The notes beneath the pieces were generated by a model that saw only the letters and a program-made list of their open reading frames with translations, searched no databases and had not been told where the DNA came from. The translations under genes were made by a program, and so were the position numbers. DNA of 64,000 bases from JAJDTQ01 sp963422385 (GTDB lineage Bacteria > Desulfobacterota > Binatia > UBA9968 > JAJDTQ01), in NCBI GenBank assembly GCA_963422385.1, contig OY729432.1, positions 1,488,001-1,552,000 of the forward strand. The letters are read 5' to 3'. This document shows positions 16,540 to 25,603 of this stretch, piece by piece (the stretch's first letter is position 1; every line of letters begins with the position of its first letter).

Positions 16540-17127
16540 CTATACCAGCGTGTCCACGGAGTTCTTGCGCAGGTACCGGTAAATCGAGTTCCGGAGGCGC
16601 TTGAGGGCCTCCTCGATGGAACGGAACATCTGCTCCTCGACCAGTTCCCCGCTGATCCAGTAGTCCAGGGACGGCGCTTCGGTGAAGTTGATGTCCAGCA
16701 CCTTTTCGCCCGGAGGGTTGCCGGTGATGAGGGCGCGGATCGAGTAGCCCGCGTCAATGGCCAGTGCCCGGGCGTAGCGCGGCATTCTCAGCGAATCCTT
16801 GATGTAGTTGAGGCGTTTCAGGGGGAACTCGCCGACCCCGAGGGACAGGTAGACCCACCTTTCCTCGTTGGTGCCGAGCTCGCGCAGGGCCTGACCGTTG
16901 ATATCCACGATGTTCTGCAGTGCCCGCTCCTGCCGATAGTCCTTCAGGAGCTCGAAAGCCCAGCGCTCGATCACGCCCTTGGGTACCCGTTCATCCGTCT
17001 CTGACTGTTGCTTGATTCCGGTGTCGATCCACCACTTCACATCCTGAACGGTGGTGTCGTGGTCGCCACCCGCGTCCGCTGTCCTGGCGGCAGGGGGTTC
17101 AATCTCGGGTTTGTCGGGATCGGACAT
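16540..17127 (-). CDS. Conserved-looking hypothetical protein
   Basis: A 195-residue soluble protein of no recognised family. An acidic, Pro-rich N-terminal tail of about 25 residues is followed by a compact mixed domain with TVQDVKWWIDTGIKQ, GVIERWAFELLKDYRQERAL, NEERWVYLSLGVGEFPLKRL and EEALKRLRNSIYRYLRKNS. There is no signal peptide or membrane segment. It converges on ribBA and stands alone. Its codon use matches neighbouring chromosomal genes, so it is likely real. Confidence 0.6.
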   Translation of the reverse strand: MSDPDKPEIEPPAARTADAGGDHDTTVQDVKWWIDTGIKQQSETDERVPKGVIERWAFELLKDYRQERALQNIVDINGQALRELGTNEERWVYLSLGVGEFPLKRLNYIKDSLRMPRYARALAIDAGYSIRALITGNPPGEKVLDINFTEAPSLDYWISGELVEEQMFRSIEEALKRLRNSIYRYLRKNSVDTLV

Positions 17128-17181
17128 GGCGTTCTCGCGGCAGTTTCTCGGCCAGTGGGACAGCCGGGTGTCGTTCGCCCC

Positions 17182-17202
17182 GGGCGGGTTTCAAACCCGC
17201 CC
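17182..17202. repeat. Perfect short palindrome (GGGCGGGTTT arms)
   Basis: A 21-base perfect palindrome made of GGGCGGGTTT, one C, and AAACCCGCCC, followed by CTACA. A near-identical copy with one mismatch is at 19566-19586. This is a common class of intergenic hairpin in high-GC genomes. Confidence 0.7.
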
Positions 17203-17240
17203 CTACACTCTCATGCTCGCCTGTTTCCGGCTACAAGAAC

Positions 17241-18233
17241 TCACACCTTGAACTCGTTGAGCGTGCTGGGGGCGAACAGGCTGTCCACCTCGAGCCGCTG
17301 CTTGATGAGGCCCTGCTCGTGGGCGTAGTCCATCAGCGTCTCCAGGACGTGGCGGTTGGGCTCCAGTCCGTAGGGCCAAGGGTCGGGCCCCATGAGATCC
17401 CTCTCCTTCTCCATCTGCTCGATGGACCAGGCCAGCATGTACTTGAGCGCGGAGTACTCGTACATGGACTCGGCGCAGACCTGCTTGGATTCGCTGAATG
17501 CCTTGTACAGGTTCTGTGCCACCCAGGGGTGGCGTTCGTACACGTCCTCCCGAAAGACCAGGGTGTGCATGATGGGGAAGATGCGCGTCTTCCGGAAGTA
17601 GTCCTCCTCCACCGAACGGAAGTCCGGGAACAGCCGCGCCACCTTGGGCGAGCGGCACACGAACGGCGACGGCATGTGGGCCGAGATCAGGGCGTCGATG
17701 TCGCCGTTCTCCAGCATGGAGGAAAGCGTCTGCTCCGGGCCGATGGGAGTGATGGAGAGGGTTTCGGGCAGGTCCGGACGGAGCTTTTCCTCCCGGCCGG
17801 GGGTCTCTTCCCCGCCCGTGAACCAGTTGACCTTATCGAGCTCTACGCCGTACTCGTGCTGCAGGATGCCGCGTTGCCAGATGGCCGCCGTCATCTGGTA
17901 CTCGGGGACGCCGACCCGCTTGCCGGTGAGGTCGGCGGCTTCTTTGATGCCGGAGCCGGTATGGATGTAGATCCCGGAATGCCGGAAGGCGCGGGAGGGG
18001 AACACGGGAATCGCCACGAACCGCGGGGTTCCCTTGTCCCGGGACATCAGGTACGAGCCCATGGACATCTCGGCGGCGTCGAAGTCCTGGTAGCGCAGCA
18101 TGCGCCAGAAGGTTTCCTCCACGCGAAACGGCAGGTAGGTCAGGTCGACCCCTTCAACCGGGACACGGCCCTCCTGCAAAGGGCGGGTCCGGTCATAGTC
18201 CCAACAGGCGACGGTGATGCGTACATTGGCCAT
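17241..18233 (-). CDS. 4,5-dihydroxyphthalate decarboxylase (Pht5)-like / periplasmic-binding-fold protein
   Basis: A 330-residue protein with no signal peptide, matching the Pht5-like family that has the ABC substrate-binding fold. Signature pieces are ITVACWDYDRTRPLQEG at the start, FDAAEMSMGSYLMS, FVAIPVFPSRAFRHSGIYI, LTGKRVGVPEYQMTAAIW, and IFPIMHTLVFREDVYERHPW. Many members are annotated as NitT/TauT-type binding proteins, but enzymes with this fold decarboxylate 4,5-dihydroxyphthalate. A paralogue lies at 55509-56507. The gene stands alone and divergent from the nuo operon. The substrate cannot be stated. Confidence 0.75.
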   Translation of the reverse strand: MANVRITVACWDYDRTRPLQEGRVPVEGVDLTYLPFRVEETFWRMLRYQDFDAAEMSMGSYLMSRDKGTPRFVAIPVFPSRAFRHSGIYIHTGSGIKEAADLTGKRVGVPEYQMTAAIWQRGILQHEYGVELDKVNWFTGGEETPGREEKLRPDLPETLSITPIGPEQTLSSMLENGDIDALISAHMPSPFVCRSPKVARLFPDFRSVEEDYFRKTRIFPIMHTLVFREDVYERHPWVAQNLYKAFSESKQVCAESMYEYSALKYMLAWSIEQMEKERDLMGPDPWPYGLEPNRHVLETLMDYAHEQGLIKQRLEVDSLFAPSTLNEFKV

Positions 18234-18375
18234 GACGGTTCAAATCTCCATTTCGTCGGGTTGTCCGGGGACGGAAGCGGAGAGCTCCGCCGGTGCCTCG
18301 GCCCCGACTCTTTAGTAAAGTAACAGGAATGGTAGAGTAGTATAAGGATGTCAACCGGGCATAAGAGCAGGTTTG

Positions 18376-18405
18376 TTGACCGGGACAGGCTTTTGTGCAT
18401 ATATG
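18376..18405 (+). promoter_or_regulatory. Candidate sigma70 promoter of the nuo operon
   Basis: TTGACC (18376-18381), an 18-base spacer, and TATATG (18400-18405), about 47 bases upstream of nuoA. The 219-base intergenic region also serves the divergent Pht5-like gene. By eye only. Confidence 0.4.
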
Positions 18406-18452
18406 GATCCTCTGAAAAAGATTATTGATTTCTTTATCTTACCGAAGGGAAA

Positions 18453-18830
18453 ATGCTTTTCGACTTTGCCAGTGTATTGGTATTCACGTTGTTGGGGGCG
18501 GCCTTCGTGTGGGTGAACCTGTTGATCGGCCGCCTGCTGCGGCCCTCCAATCCCCAGCTCAGAAAGCTGTCCACCTACGAGTGCGGCGAGCCCGCGTCCG
18601 GGAGTGCCTGGGTCAACTTCAACGTCCGGTTCTACTTCATCGCCCTCATCTTCATCATCTTCGAGGTGGAGATCGCCTTCATCTTCCCGGTGGCGGTGGT
18701 CTTCCGCGACTGGCTTCAGAACGACGCGGGACTGTTCGCGTTCGGCGCCGTTGCCGTCTTCACCCTCATCGTGTTTCTGGGTCTCATCTACGACTGGTGC
18801 AAGGGCGATCTGGAGTGGGTGAAGAACTAG
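18453..18830 (+). CDS. nuoA: NADH-quinone oxidoreductase subunit A
   Basis: A 125-residue membrane subunit of complex I with three transmembrane helices. Hallmarks are the loop LSTYECGEPASGSAWVNFNV and the helix FYFIALIFIIFEVEIAFIFP with its conserved acidic pair. It is the first gene of the operon. In most operons nuoB follows directly; here a 68-base gap leads straight to nuoC. Confidence 0.96.
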   Translation: MLFDFASVLVFTLLGAAFVWVNLLIGRLLRPSNPQLRKLSTYECGEPASGSAWVNFNVRFYFIALIFIIFEVEIAFIFPVAVVFRDWLQNDAGLFAFGAVAVFTLIVFLGLIYDWCKGDLEWVKN

Positions 18831-18898
18831 ACGGGTTTCCGGCGACTCGGGCGGACAGGATTTCTTCCGGATAAACGATTCTTCCAGGTATCGAGGAT

Positions 18899-19405
18899 AT
18901 GACGGCAAAAGAGATATTCGAGCACGCCAGGAAGCTTTGTCCCGACGACGTGGGAGACCTTGATGATGGGTGTATGGACCCGTTCTTCAAGGTCAGGCCG
19001 GCCAACCTCAAGGAGGTATGCCTGGCGCTGCGCGATGACCCCGCGCTGAAGTTCGACGTGCTCTCCGATCTGACGGCCGTGGACCTCCCGAAGGAGGAAG
19101 TTATACAGGTCGTCTACCATCTGTACTCGTACGGGTCCCGGCAGCAGATCGTGGTCAAGGTCGGCCTGGACCGGGAAGCGCCCCGGATCGCCACCGTGGA
19201 AGGCATCTGGAAGGTCGCCAACTGGTTTGAACGGGAAGTGTTCGATCTCTTCGGAGTCGTCTTCGAAGGCCATTCGGACCTTCGGCGTATCCTGCTGCCC
19301 GAGGACTGGGTGGGTTATCCGTTGCGCAAGGACTTCGTGGAGCAGGAAGAGTACGACGGCATCAGCACCGAGCGCGAGCCGTTGGTTCCGGAGAACATGC
19401 GCTAG
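18899..19405 (+). CDS. nuoC: NADH-quinone oxidoreductase subunit C (30 kDa)
   Basis: A 168-residue peripheral-arm subunit. Typical features are FDVLSDLTAVD, VVYHLYSYG, the signature WFEREVFDLFGVVFEGHSDL and RRILLPEDWVGYPLRKDF. A GAGGA ribosome site precedes the ATG at 18899. Its TAG stop codon is formed by the first bases of a MITE-like element, so the original 3' end may have been trimmed slightly. The expected upstream neighbour nuoB is absent. Confidence 0.95.
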   Translation: MTAKEIFEHARKLCPDDVGDLDDGCMDPFFKVRPANLKEVCLALRDDPALKFDVLSDLTAVDLPKEEVIQVVYHLYSYGSRQQIVVKVGLDREAPRIATVEGIWKVANWFEREVFDLFGVVFEGHSDLRRILLPEDWVGYPLRKDFVEQEEYDGISTEREPLVPENMR

Positions 19406-19566
19406 TGTCGTGTCCCGTCAATACGCAAGACAAGATGCGCAGGATTTTTTGTGGTCGGCAAGGCGCGATGACGAGCAGTGGCCAATACCACGCGAGGAAG
19501 AGCAACGCAGCCGACGGCAAAAAAGACCAGTAAATCATCTTGCGAATTTACCGGACACGACGCTAG
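19402..19566. mobile_element. MITE-like element, copy 1 (165 bases)
   Basis: Terminal inverted repeats CTAGTGTCGTGTCCCGT and (right end, reversed) CTAGCGTCGTGTCCGGT bound a 165-base segment with no gene. A second copy is at 45187-45360 with its interior reversed. It sits between nuoC and nuoD and provides the nuoC stop codon. It has no transposase, so it would need to be mobilised in trans. CTAG at both ends may be part of the repeat or a duplicated target. Confidence 0.8.
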
Positions 19567-19586
19567 GGCAGGTTTCAAACCCGCCC
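19566..19586. repeat. Short palindrome, second copy, abutting the MITE
   Basis: GGGCAGGTTT, C, AAACCCGCCC: the same palindrome as at 17182 with one mismatch. It lies directly against the right end of the MITE-like element, suggesting the element inserted into or next to it. Confidence 0.6.
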
Positions 19587-19608
19587 GCGTTGACAAAGGA
19601 ACGACACA

Positions 19609-20745
19609 ATGAGCGAGGTTACCGCCGGCACCGGCTTGCACACGGAAGACATGACGCTGAACGTGGGGCCGCAGCATCCGAGCACCCACGGCGTGCTTCG
19701 TTTCGTGGTGAAGACGGACGGCGAGGTCATCAGTGAGGCCATCCCGGACGTCGGCTACCTGCACCGCTCCATCGAGAAGATCGGCGAGAAATGCACTTGG
19801 CACGGTTACGTTCCGTACACCGACCGGGCCGACTATCTCGCCGCCATGTTCGCCAATCAGGGTTTCTGCATGGCGGCGGAGCGGCTGGCCAACGTCGAGG
19901 TGCCGCCTCGTGGCGAGTACTGCCGCGTGATCGCCTGCGAGCTCAACCGCGTCGCCAGCCACCTTATCGCGGTGGGCACCTTCGGGCAGGACATCGGCGC
20001 CATCACTCCCTTTCTGCACGCGCTCCGGGAGCGGGAGACCATCAATGATCTCATGGAGGAGATCTGCGGCGCCCGCCTCACCTACAACTACCTCCGCATC
20101 GGCGGCGTCGGCTACGACATCAAGCCGGAGACGTGCGGCAGGATCAAGGCGTTTCTCGATCACTTCGAGCCCATCGTCGACGAGTACAACCGGCTCCTGT
20201 CGTACAACAAGATCTTCATCGAGCGGCTGGCCAACGTCGCTGTGATCTCCAGGGAGGACGCGCTCCAGTACAACCTGGTGGGGCCGAACCTGCGGGCGTC
20301 CGGCGTCCAGTGGGACATTCGCCGGGACATTCCCTATTCGGTGTATCCCGAGCTGGACTTCGAGGTTCCGGTGGGGCGGGGCGAGAGGGGCACCCTGGGC
20401 GACTCCTACGACCGCTACCATGTCCGTATCCGGGAGCTGATGGAGAGCTGCAGGATTCTCCATCAGTGTCTCGACAAGATGCCCGACGGCCCGGCCGTCG
20501 CCAAGGTGGCGCGCAAGTTCAAGCCACCCGAGGGCGAAACCTACGTGCGCATCGAAGCGCCGCGCGGAGACATGGGCTATTACGTGGTCAGCGACGGCAG
20601 CGAGTATCCCTACCGGGTGAGGATCCGCACCGGCTCCTTCACCGCCATGAGCATCATCGACAAGATCAGCCCGGGAATCATGGTCGCCGATCTCATCGCG
20701 TTGATCGCGAGCCTCGACGTGGACGCTCCCGAGATCGACCGATAG
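19609..20745 (+). CDS. nuoD: NADH-quinone oxidoreductase subunit D (49 kDa)
   Basis: A 378-residue subunit that forms the quinone site with NuoB. Seen here: MTLNVGPQHPSTHGVLRF (the GPQHPSTHG quinone-site loop), VGYLHRSIEKI, NRVASHLIAVGTFGQDIGA, and near the end APRGDMGYYVVSDGS and YRVRIRTGSF. Separated from nuoC by the 165-base MITE, which lengthens the intergenic gap to about 200 bases. It ends SLDVDAPEIDR, slightly different from the common SLDIVLGEVDR. Confidence 0.96.
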   Translation: MSEVTAGTGLHTEDMTLNVGPQHPSTHGVLRFVVKTDGEVISEAIPDVGYLHRSIEKIGEKCTWHGYVPYTDRADYLAAMFANQGFCMAAERLANVEVPPRGEYCRVIACELNRVASHLIAVGTFGQDIGAITPFLHALRERETINDLMEEICGARLTYNYLRIGGVGYDIKPETCGRIKAFLDHFEPIVDEYNRLLSYNKIFIERLANVAVISREDALQYNLVGPNLRASGVQWDIRRDIPYSVYPELDFEVPVGRGERGTLGDSYDRYHVRIRELMESCRILHQCLDKMPDGPAVAKVARKFKPPEGETYVRIEAPRGDMGYYVVSDGSEYPYRVRIRTGSFTAMSIIDKISPGIMVADLIALIASLDVDAPEIDR

Positions 20746-20754
20746 GCTGCGCAG

Positions 20755-21960
20755 ATGGAATTTACCGTTCAGGATCTGATACAGGCGTTGCTGCCGGGGG
20801 CCGTTCCGGCGGCTTTGGGCTATGCCCTCGCGGCGGTGCTGGTGGCCTTCGCCGTGCTGTCGTTCTTCGTGGCGCCGCTCGCCGGCGTGACGAGTTGGTT
20901 GGAGCGGCGCGTGTGGGCGCGCATGCAGTCCCGGGTCGGTCCCAACCGGGTGGGCCCGCAGGGCGTGCTTCAATGGCTCGCCGACGGGGTCAAGAATATC
21001 CAGAAAGAGGACATCATCCCGACGTCGGCCGACCGGAAGCTCTTCCTGCTGGCGCCCTACATCGTTTTCGCGGGCTTTCTCGGCGCCTTCGTCGTCATTC
21101 CTTTCGGTAGTTGGCTGATCGCAGCGGACCTCAACATCGGCATCCTCTATCTCCTGGCCATTACATCCCTGGCGGTGGTGGGCATCCTGATGGCGGGCTG
21201 GTCGTCCAACAACAAATGGTCGCTCCTGGGGGGCATGCGCTCGGCCGCGCAGATCGTCAGCTACGAGATCCCCGCCGGGCTTTCGGTGCTGACGGTGATC
21301 TTTCTTTCGGGCACCCTCAGCATGCAGGGCATTATCGAAGCCCAGGGATGGGCGCCATGGGACTGGTTCATCTTCTACAACCCGTTCACCTTGGTGGCCT
21401 TCTTCCTGTTCTTCACGTCGGCGCTGGCCGAGGGTAACCGCACGCCGTTCGACATTCCCGAAGCCGAGTCGGAGCTGGTGGCGGGCTACGTGACCGAGTA
21501 CAGCGGCATGCGCTTCCTCTTCTTCTTCTTCGCGGAGTGGGGCAACCTGTACGTCATCGGCGCCATCGCGGCCACCCTGTTCCTCGGCGGCTGGCAGATA
21601 CCGGCAACGGTCTTCGGCGTCGCCATGGCCGAGCACCCGCTGCTCAAGGGCGTCCTGGAGTTCGGGGTCTTCTTCGTCAAGGCGTACGTGTGGGCCTTCG
21701 TCGCCATGTGGGTGCGGGGCACCCTGCCGCGCGTGCGCGTGGACCAGCTCATGGCCATGTGCTGGAAGTACATGGTCCCCATCGCGTTCGTCTGCCTGTT
21801 CGGAACGATTTCGCTGTTGGTGCTCTGGCCCGAAGGGAATGACGTGCTGACCTTTGCCACGCTGGCGGGGTCGGGTCTCGTCGTCTTTTATTTCTTTTGG
21901 CGGGTGGTCTACCAGATCATGCACTCGCGCCCCACCCTCTATTTCAAGCCGTATGTCTAA
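20755..21960 (+). CDS. nuoH: NADH-quinone oxidoreductase subunit H
   Basis: A 401-residue membrane subunit linking the peripheral and membrane arms and lining the quinone channel. Signatures are WLERRVWARMQSRVGPNRVG, LADGVKNIQKEDIIPTSAD, RSAAQIVSYEIPAG, EGNRTPFDIPEAESELVAGY and RGTLPRVRVDQLM. It starts nine bases after nuoD. Length is at the upper end of the family, with a hydrophobic extension at the C-terminus (VYQIMHSRPTLYFKPYV). Confidence 0.96.
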   Translation: MEFTVQDLIQALLPGAVPAALGYALAAVLVAFAVLSFFVAPLAGVTSWLERRVWARMQSRVGPNRVGPQGVLQWLADGVKNIQKEDIIPTSADRKLFLLAPYIVFAGFLGAFVVIPFGSWLIAADLNIGILYLLAITSLAVVGILMAGWSSNNKWSLLGGMRSAAQIVSYEIPAGLSVLTVIFLSGTLSMQGIIEAQGWAPWDWFIFYNPFTLVAFFLFFTSALAEGNRTPFDIPEAESELVAGYVTEYSGMRFLFFFFAEWGNLYVIGAIAATLFLGGWQIPATVFGVAMAEHPLLKGVLEFGVFFVKAYVWAFVAMWVRGTLPRVRVDQLMAMCWKYMVPIAFVCLFGTISLLVLWPEGNDVLTFATLAGSGLVVFYFFWRVVYQIMHSRPTLYFKPYV

Positions 21961-21985
21961 CCAACGCTCGGCCGGGGAAACGTCC

Positions 21986-22525
21986 ATGAACGGAGTCATC
22001 GAATACTGTCAGAACGTCAGAGACACGGTCAGGAGCATCTTCGAGGGCATGACCATCACCTTCTCCCACTTCGTCCGCGAGCCGTCGACGGTCCAGTATC
22101 CCGACCGCATCGCCCAACAGGTGCAGGCGACCCTGCCCCTGCGCTATCGCGGCATCCTCGAGGTCGACATGGACATCTGCACGGGCTGCCTGGCGTGCGA
22201 GAGGGTCTGCCCGATCAACTGCATCGCCATCGGCATCGAGATGAACACGGAGACGAAGCAGCGCGATTTCACCCAGTTTGACATCGACATATGCAAGTGC
22301 ATGTATTGTGGGCTGTGCATGGAGGCCTGCCCCACGGGATCCGTTCGTCACACGCAAGAGTTCGAGGGCGCCTGCAACAATCCCGCCGGTCTGGTGCGGC
22401 ATTTCGTTACCGAGAAAGTGCCTCTCTACAAGCCGAAAAAGGGTGGGGAAACGGAACCCCGAATGGTTCAGAAGGTGGATATCGGACAGAGGTACATGGA
22501 CGAGGTGGCCGAACCGGAAAAATGA
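21986..22525 (+). CDS. nuoI: NADH-quinone oxidoreductase subunit I (ferredoxin-type)
   Basis: A 179-residue peripheral subunit binding two 4Fe-4S clusters (N6a, N6b) through CTGCLACERVCP and CKCMYCGLCMEACP. An amphipathic N-terminal helix includes MTITFSHFVREPSTVQYPD. The ATG at 21986 is preferred because upstream codons in the frame lie in the end of nuoH and do not resemble NuoI. About 140 bases without a recognised gene separate it from nuoJ. Confidence 0.95.
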   Translation: MNGVIEYCQNVRDTVRSIFEGMTITFSHFVREPSTVQYPDRIAQQVQATLPLRYRGILEVDMDICTGCLACERVCPINCIAIGIEMNTETKQRDFTQFDIDICKCMYCGLCMEACPTGSVRHTQEFEGACNNPAGLVRHFVTEKVPLYKPKKGGETEPRMVQKVDIGQRYMDEVAEPEK

Positions 22526-22665
22526 CGGCCCGCCGGCCATGGCAGGATTCACGAGACTTTTCGTCGAGCAAGCTCCTGGCCCCACCGCCGCGGCACAACC
22601 CTCTAGCGGCCCGATTCGTGTGATACGGACCCGATAGTCGTCCCATCAAAAGGGTGGTTTGGATC

Positions 22666-23172
22666 ATGGAGATTTCCATAGATGTCCTAATCTTCTATCT
22701 GGTTTCCCTTGTCGTGACAGGGTCGGCCTGCATCGTGGCGTTCTCGCGGAACATCGTGCATTCGGCCTTCTCGCTGCTGGGGACCTTCGGCGGGGTGGCC
22801 GGGCTCTACGTCTTTCTCGGCGCGGACTTCGTGGCGGCGGTGCAGGTGTTGATCTACGTCGGCGGCATTCTCGTGTTGATCCTGTTCGCGGTCATGCTGA
22901 CTCACCGGATCAGTGACATACAGATCACCAATCGTACGGTGGGACGCATTCCCGCGCTTGTGGCGGTGGCGGTCTTTCTCGGCATCCTGGTGTACGCTAT
23001 CGGCGAGACCGACTGGGTGAAGGTCAAGGAAGTGGCCTACGCGCCCACCACGGCGGTCATCGGCAACCTCTTCCTCGGCGACTACCTGCTGCCGTTCCAG
23101 ATCGCCGCGGTGGTGCTGCTGGTGGCACTCATCGGCGCCATCACGCTGTCGCGCAAGGAAATCAAGGAATAG
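22666..23172 (+). CDS. nuoJ: NADH-quinone oxidoreductase subunit J
   Basis: A 168-residue, five-helix membrane subunit (IVHSAFSLLGTFGGVAGLYV, AAVQVLIYVGGILVLILFAV). The conserved pi-bulge helix is present. ATG 22666 is preferred to a GTG at 22654 because an AGGGTGG ribosome site sits at the right distance. It lies between nuoI and nuoK, as usual. Confidence 0.93.
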   Translation: MEISIDVLIFYLVSLVVTGSACIVAFSRNIVHSAFSLLGTFGGVAGLYVFLGADFVAAVQVLIYVGGILVLILFAVMLTHRISDIQITNRTVGRIPALVAVAVFLGILVYAIGETDWVKVKEVAYAPTTAVIGNLFLGDYLLPFQIAAVVLLVALIGAITLSRKEIKE

Positions 23173-23188
23173 CGAGAGTTTTTTTGAA

Positions 23189-23521
23189 ATGGCTGAATAC
23201 GTTGCACTGTTGGCGGACGTCGGACTGGAGCATTACCTGGTGGTGGCGGGTATCCTGTTCGCGCTGGGCATCTACATCGTTCTCACCCGGCGCAACGCCA
23301 TCAGCATTCTTCTGGGTGTGGAGCTCATCCTCAATTCGGCCGGACTGAACTACGTCGCGTTCTCGCACTTCAGCACCGGGAACGTGGATGGGCAGATCTA
23401 CACGGTCTTCATCATCATGCTGGCGGCCTCCGAAGCCGCCATCGGCCTGGCCATCGTCCTCTCCATCTATCAGCTCTTCAGCACCATCGACGTCGAGGCC
23501 ACCGAAACGCTCAAGGATTAG
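23189..23521 (+). CDS. nuoK: NADH-quinone oxidoreductase subunit K
   Basis: A 110-residue, three-helix subunit with the conserved buried glutamates (ISILLGVELILNSAGLNYVA; MLAASEAAIGLAIVLSIYQ) that form part of the proton path. Slightly longer than the common 100-102 residues at both ends. It follows nuoJ by 16 bases. Confidence 0.95.
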   Translation: MAEYVALLADVGLEHYLVVAGILFALGIYIVLTRRNAISILLGVELILNSAGLNYVAFSHFSTGNVDGQIYTVFIIMLAASEAAIGLAIVLSIYQLFSTIDVEATETLKD

Positions 23522-23547
23522 TCCTCACCTTCAAGAGTAGCTTCGCC

Positions 23548-25581
23548 ATGGATCACCCCGTTCAAACCGATTTTCTACGCTGGATCGTGTTGTTCCCGCT
23601 GCTGGGCGCCGCGGTGAACGGCCTGCTGGGGGCGCGCATACAGCAGCGCGCGGGCAAGCGGATGGTGGCCGTCATCGCCTGCACTCCGGTGACCCTGTCC
23701 TTCCTGTTCTCTCTCTGGGCCTTCAACCGGCTGCTGTCTCTGCCGGCCCGGGAGCGGTTCCTCATCGACCACTTCTACAGTTGGATTCCCATGGGCTCCT
23801 TCAACGTGGACGTCGCGTTCTGGGTGGACCCCTTGTCGGCCATCATGATCCTGGTGGTGAGCGGCATCGGCGGACTGATCCACTTCTATTCCATCGGCTA
23901 CATGCACGAGGACCGGTCTTTCTGGCGCTACTTCGCCTATCTGAACCTGTTCACCTTCTCCATGCTGTTGCTGGTGACCGGCGACAACCTGCTGCTCATG
24001 TTCGTGGGCTGGGAGGGTGTGGGGCTGTGCTCGTGGGCGCTGATCGGGTTCTGGTTCTCGGACCATACCAACACCCGGGCCGGCAACAAGGCGTTCATCG
24101 TGAACCGCGTCGGCGACTTCGGCTTCGTCCTGGGCATCTTCCTGCTCTACTGGACCCTGGCCGGGCAGGGCCACGGCACCTTGGCCTTCCGTGAGATCCA
24201 GGAGAACGTAGGGCTGCTGGCCAACACCGAGCTTTGGGGTATCGGTGTGGCCACGCTGATAACGATCCTGCTGTTCATCGGCGCCACCGGCAAGTCGGCG
24301 CAGATCCCGCTCCACGTCTGGCTGCCGGACGCGATGCAGGGTCCGACTCCCGTGAGTGCGCTGATCCACGCCGCCACCATGGTGACGGCCGGGGTCTACA
24401 TGATCGCACGGCTCAACGAACTCTTTTCCGCGGCTCCGGCGACCCTGGAGATCATCGCGGTGGTCGGCGTCGCCACGGCCTTCTTTGCCGCCACCATCGC
24501 CGTGACCCAGACCGACATCAAGCGGGTCCTGGCCTATTCCACCATCAGCCAGCTCGGCTACATGTTCCTCGCCATGGGCGTGGCGGCCTACGCCGCCGGC
24601 ATTTTCCACCTGCTGACCCACGCGTTCTTCAAGGCCTGCCTCTTCCTGGGCTCCGGAAGCATCATCCACGCCATGCAGGGCGAGCAGGACATGCGGCAGA
24701 TGGGCGGCTTGAGGCGGGTGATGCCGGCGACCTTCCGGACCTTCACCATCGCTGTCCTGGCCATCGCGGGGACTCCGTTTCTGGCGGGCTTCTTCTCCAA
24801 GGACGCGATCCTGTGGCAGGCCTGGGCCAGCCACAACGTGGCGCTTTGGGGCGTGGGGGTGTTCGTGGCGGGGCTTACGGCCTTCTACATGTTCCGCCAG
24901 TTTTTCATGGTGTTCTTCGGCGAATGCCGCGCGGATCATCACGTGCAGGAGCACCTGCACGAGTCTCCGAAGATCATGACTTATCCGCTGTGGATACTGG
25001 CCGCCGGCTCGGTCATCGTGGGCTATATCGGGCTGCCGGCGTTCATGGGCGGAAGCCGGATCGACCACTGGCTCGATCCGGTGATCCACGTGGGTCACGG
25101 CGAGCACCACTCCGTGTTGGAGGAAGTCGGCGTCATGAGCGTGTCCATCATCGCCGCGGCCGCGGGCGTGGCCATCGCATGGTTCCTGTACTATGTCCGC
25201 ACGCCGTCGCGGGACGATTCGCCGGAGACCAGGGGATTCTCGTACCGCGTGCTCTACAACAAGTACTACGTGGACGAGGTCTACCAGTTCGTCTTCGTCG
25301 GCGGCATCTTGGTGCTGGCGCGGATCGGAGCGGCGTTCGACCGCTACATCATCGACACCATCGTGGACGGAACGGCCAAGGTCACCACCATCATCTCCTG
25401 GTTCAACGGCCTGTTCGACCAGTACGTCGTCGACATGCTGGTCAACGCCGTCGCCAACGTGACCTTCGCGGTGGGCAACAACTTCCGCAGGGTCCAGACC
25501 GGGAACATCAACAGCTACCTCTACGTGGTGGTGGGAGCCGTGGTCGTCGCCCTGATCGTCAAGTTACGCTACTGGAGCTAG
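23548..25581 (+). CDS. nuoL: NADH-quinone oxidoreductase subunit L
   Basis: A 677-residue antiporter-like proton-pumping subunit. Conserved segments include YMHEDRSFWRYFAYLNLFTF, LLMFVGWEGVGLCSWALIG, GKSAQIPLHVWLPDAMQGPT and VSALIHAATMVTAGVYMIAR, and QTDIKRVLAYSTISQLGYM. The long lateral helix and a last anchor helix (SYLYVVVGAVVVALIVKL) are present. Full length. Confidence 0.96.
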   Translation: MDHPVQTDFLRWIVLFPLLGAAVNGLLGARIQQRAGKRMVAVIACTPVTLSFLFSLWAFNRLLSLPARERFLIDHFYSWIPMGSFNVDVAFWVDPLSAIMILVVSGIGGLIHFYSIGYMHEDRSFWRYFAYLNLFTFSMLLLVTGDNLLLMFVGWEGVGLCSWALIGFWFSDHTNTRAGNKAFIVNRVGDFGFVLGIFLLYWTLAGQGHGTLAFREIQENVGLLANTELWGIGVATLITILLFIGATGKSAQIPLHVWLPDAMQGPTPVSALIHAATMVTAGVYMIARLNELFSAAPATLEIIAVVGVATAFFAATIAVTQTDIKRVLAYSTISQLGYMFLAMGVAAYAAGIFHLLTHAFFKACLFLGSGSIIHAMQGEQDMRQMGGLRRVMPATFRTFTIAVLAIAGTPFLAGFFSKDAILWQAWASHNVALWGVGVFVAGLTAFYMFRQFFMVFFGECRADHHVQEHLHESPKIMTYPLWILAAGSVIVGYIGLPAFMGGSRIDHWLDPVIHVGHGEHHSVLEEVGVMSVSIIAAAAGVAIAWFLYYVRTPSRDDSPETRGFSYRVLYNKYYVDEVYQFVFVGGILVLARIGAAFDRYIIDTIVDGTAKVTTIISWFNGLFDQYVVDMLVNAVANVTFAVGNNFRRVQTGNINSYLYVVVGAVVVALIVKLRYWS

Positions 25582-25603
25582 TTCGAAGAGGAGAGATGCG
25601 AAA

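Noticed and set aside
18831..18898. Possible hidden nuoB between nuoA and nuoC
   Set aside because: Only 68 bases, no coding capacity for a 4Fe-4S subunit.
19402..21999. 865-codon open frame on the minus strand
   Set aside because: It is antisense to nuoD-nuoH in high-GC DNA, with low-complexity His/Arg/Gly-rich translation; a shadow of real genes.
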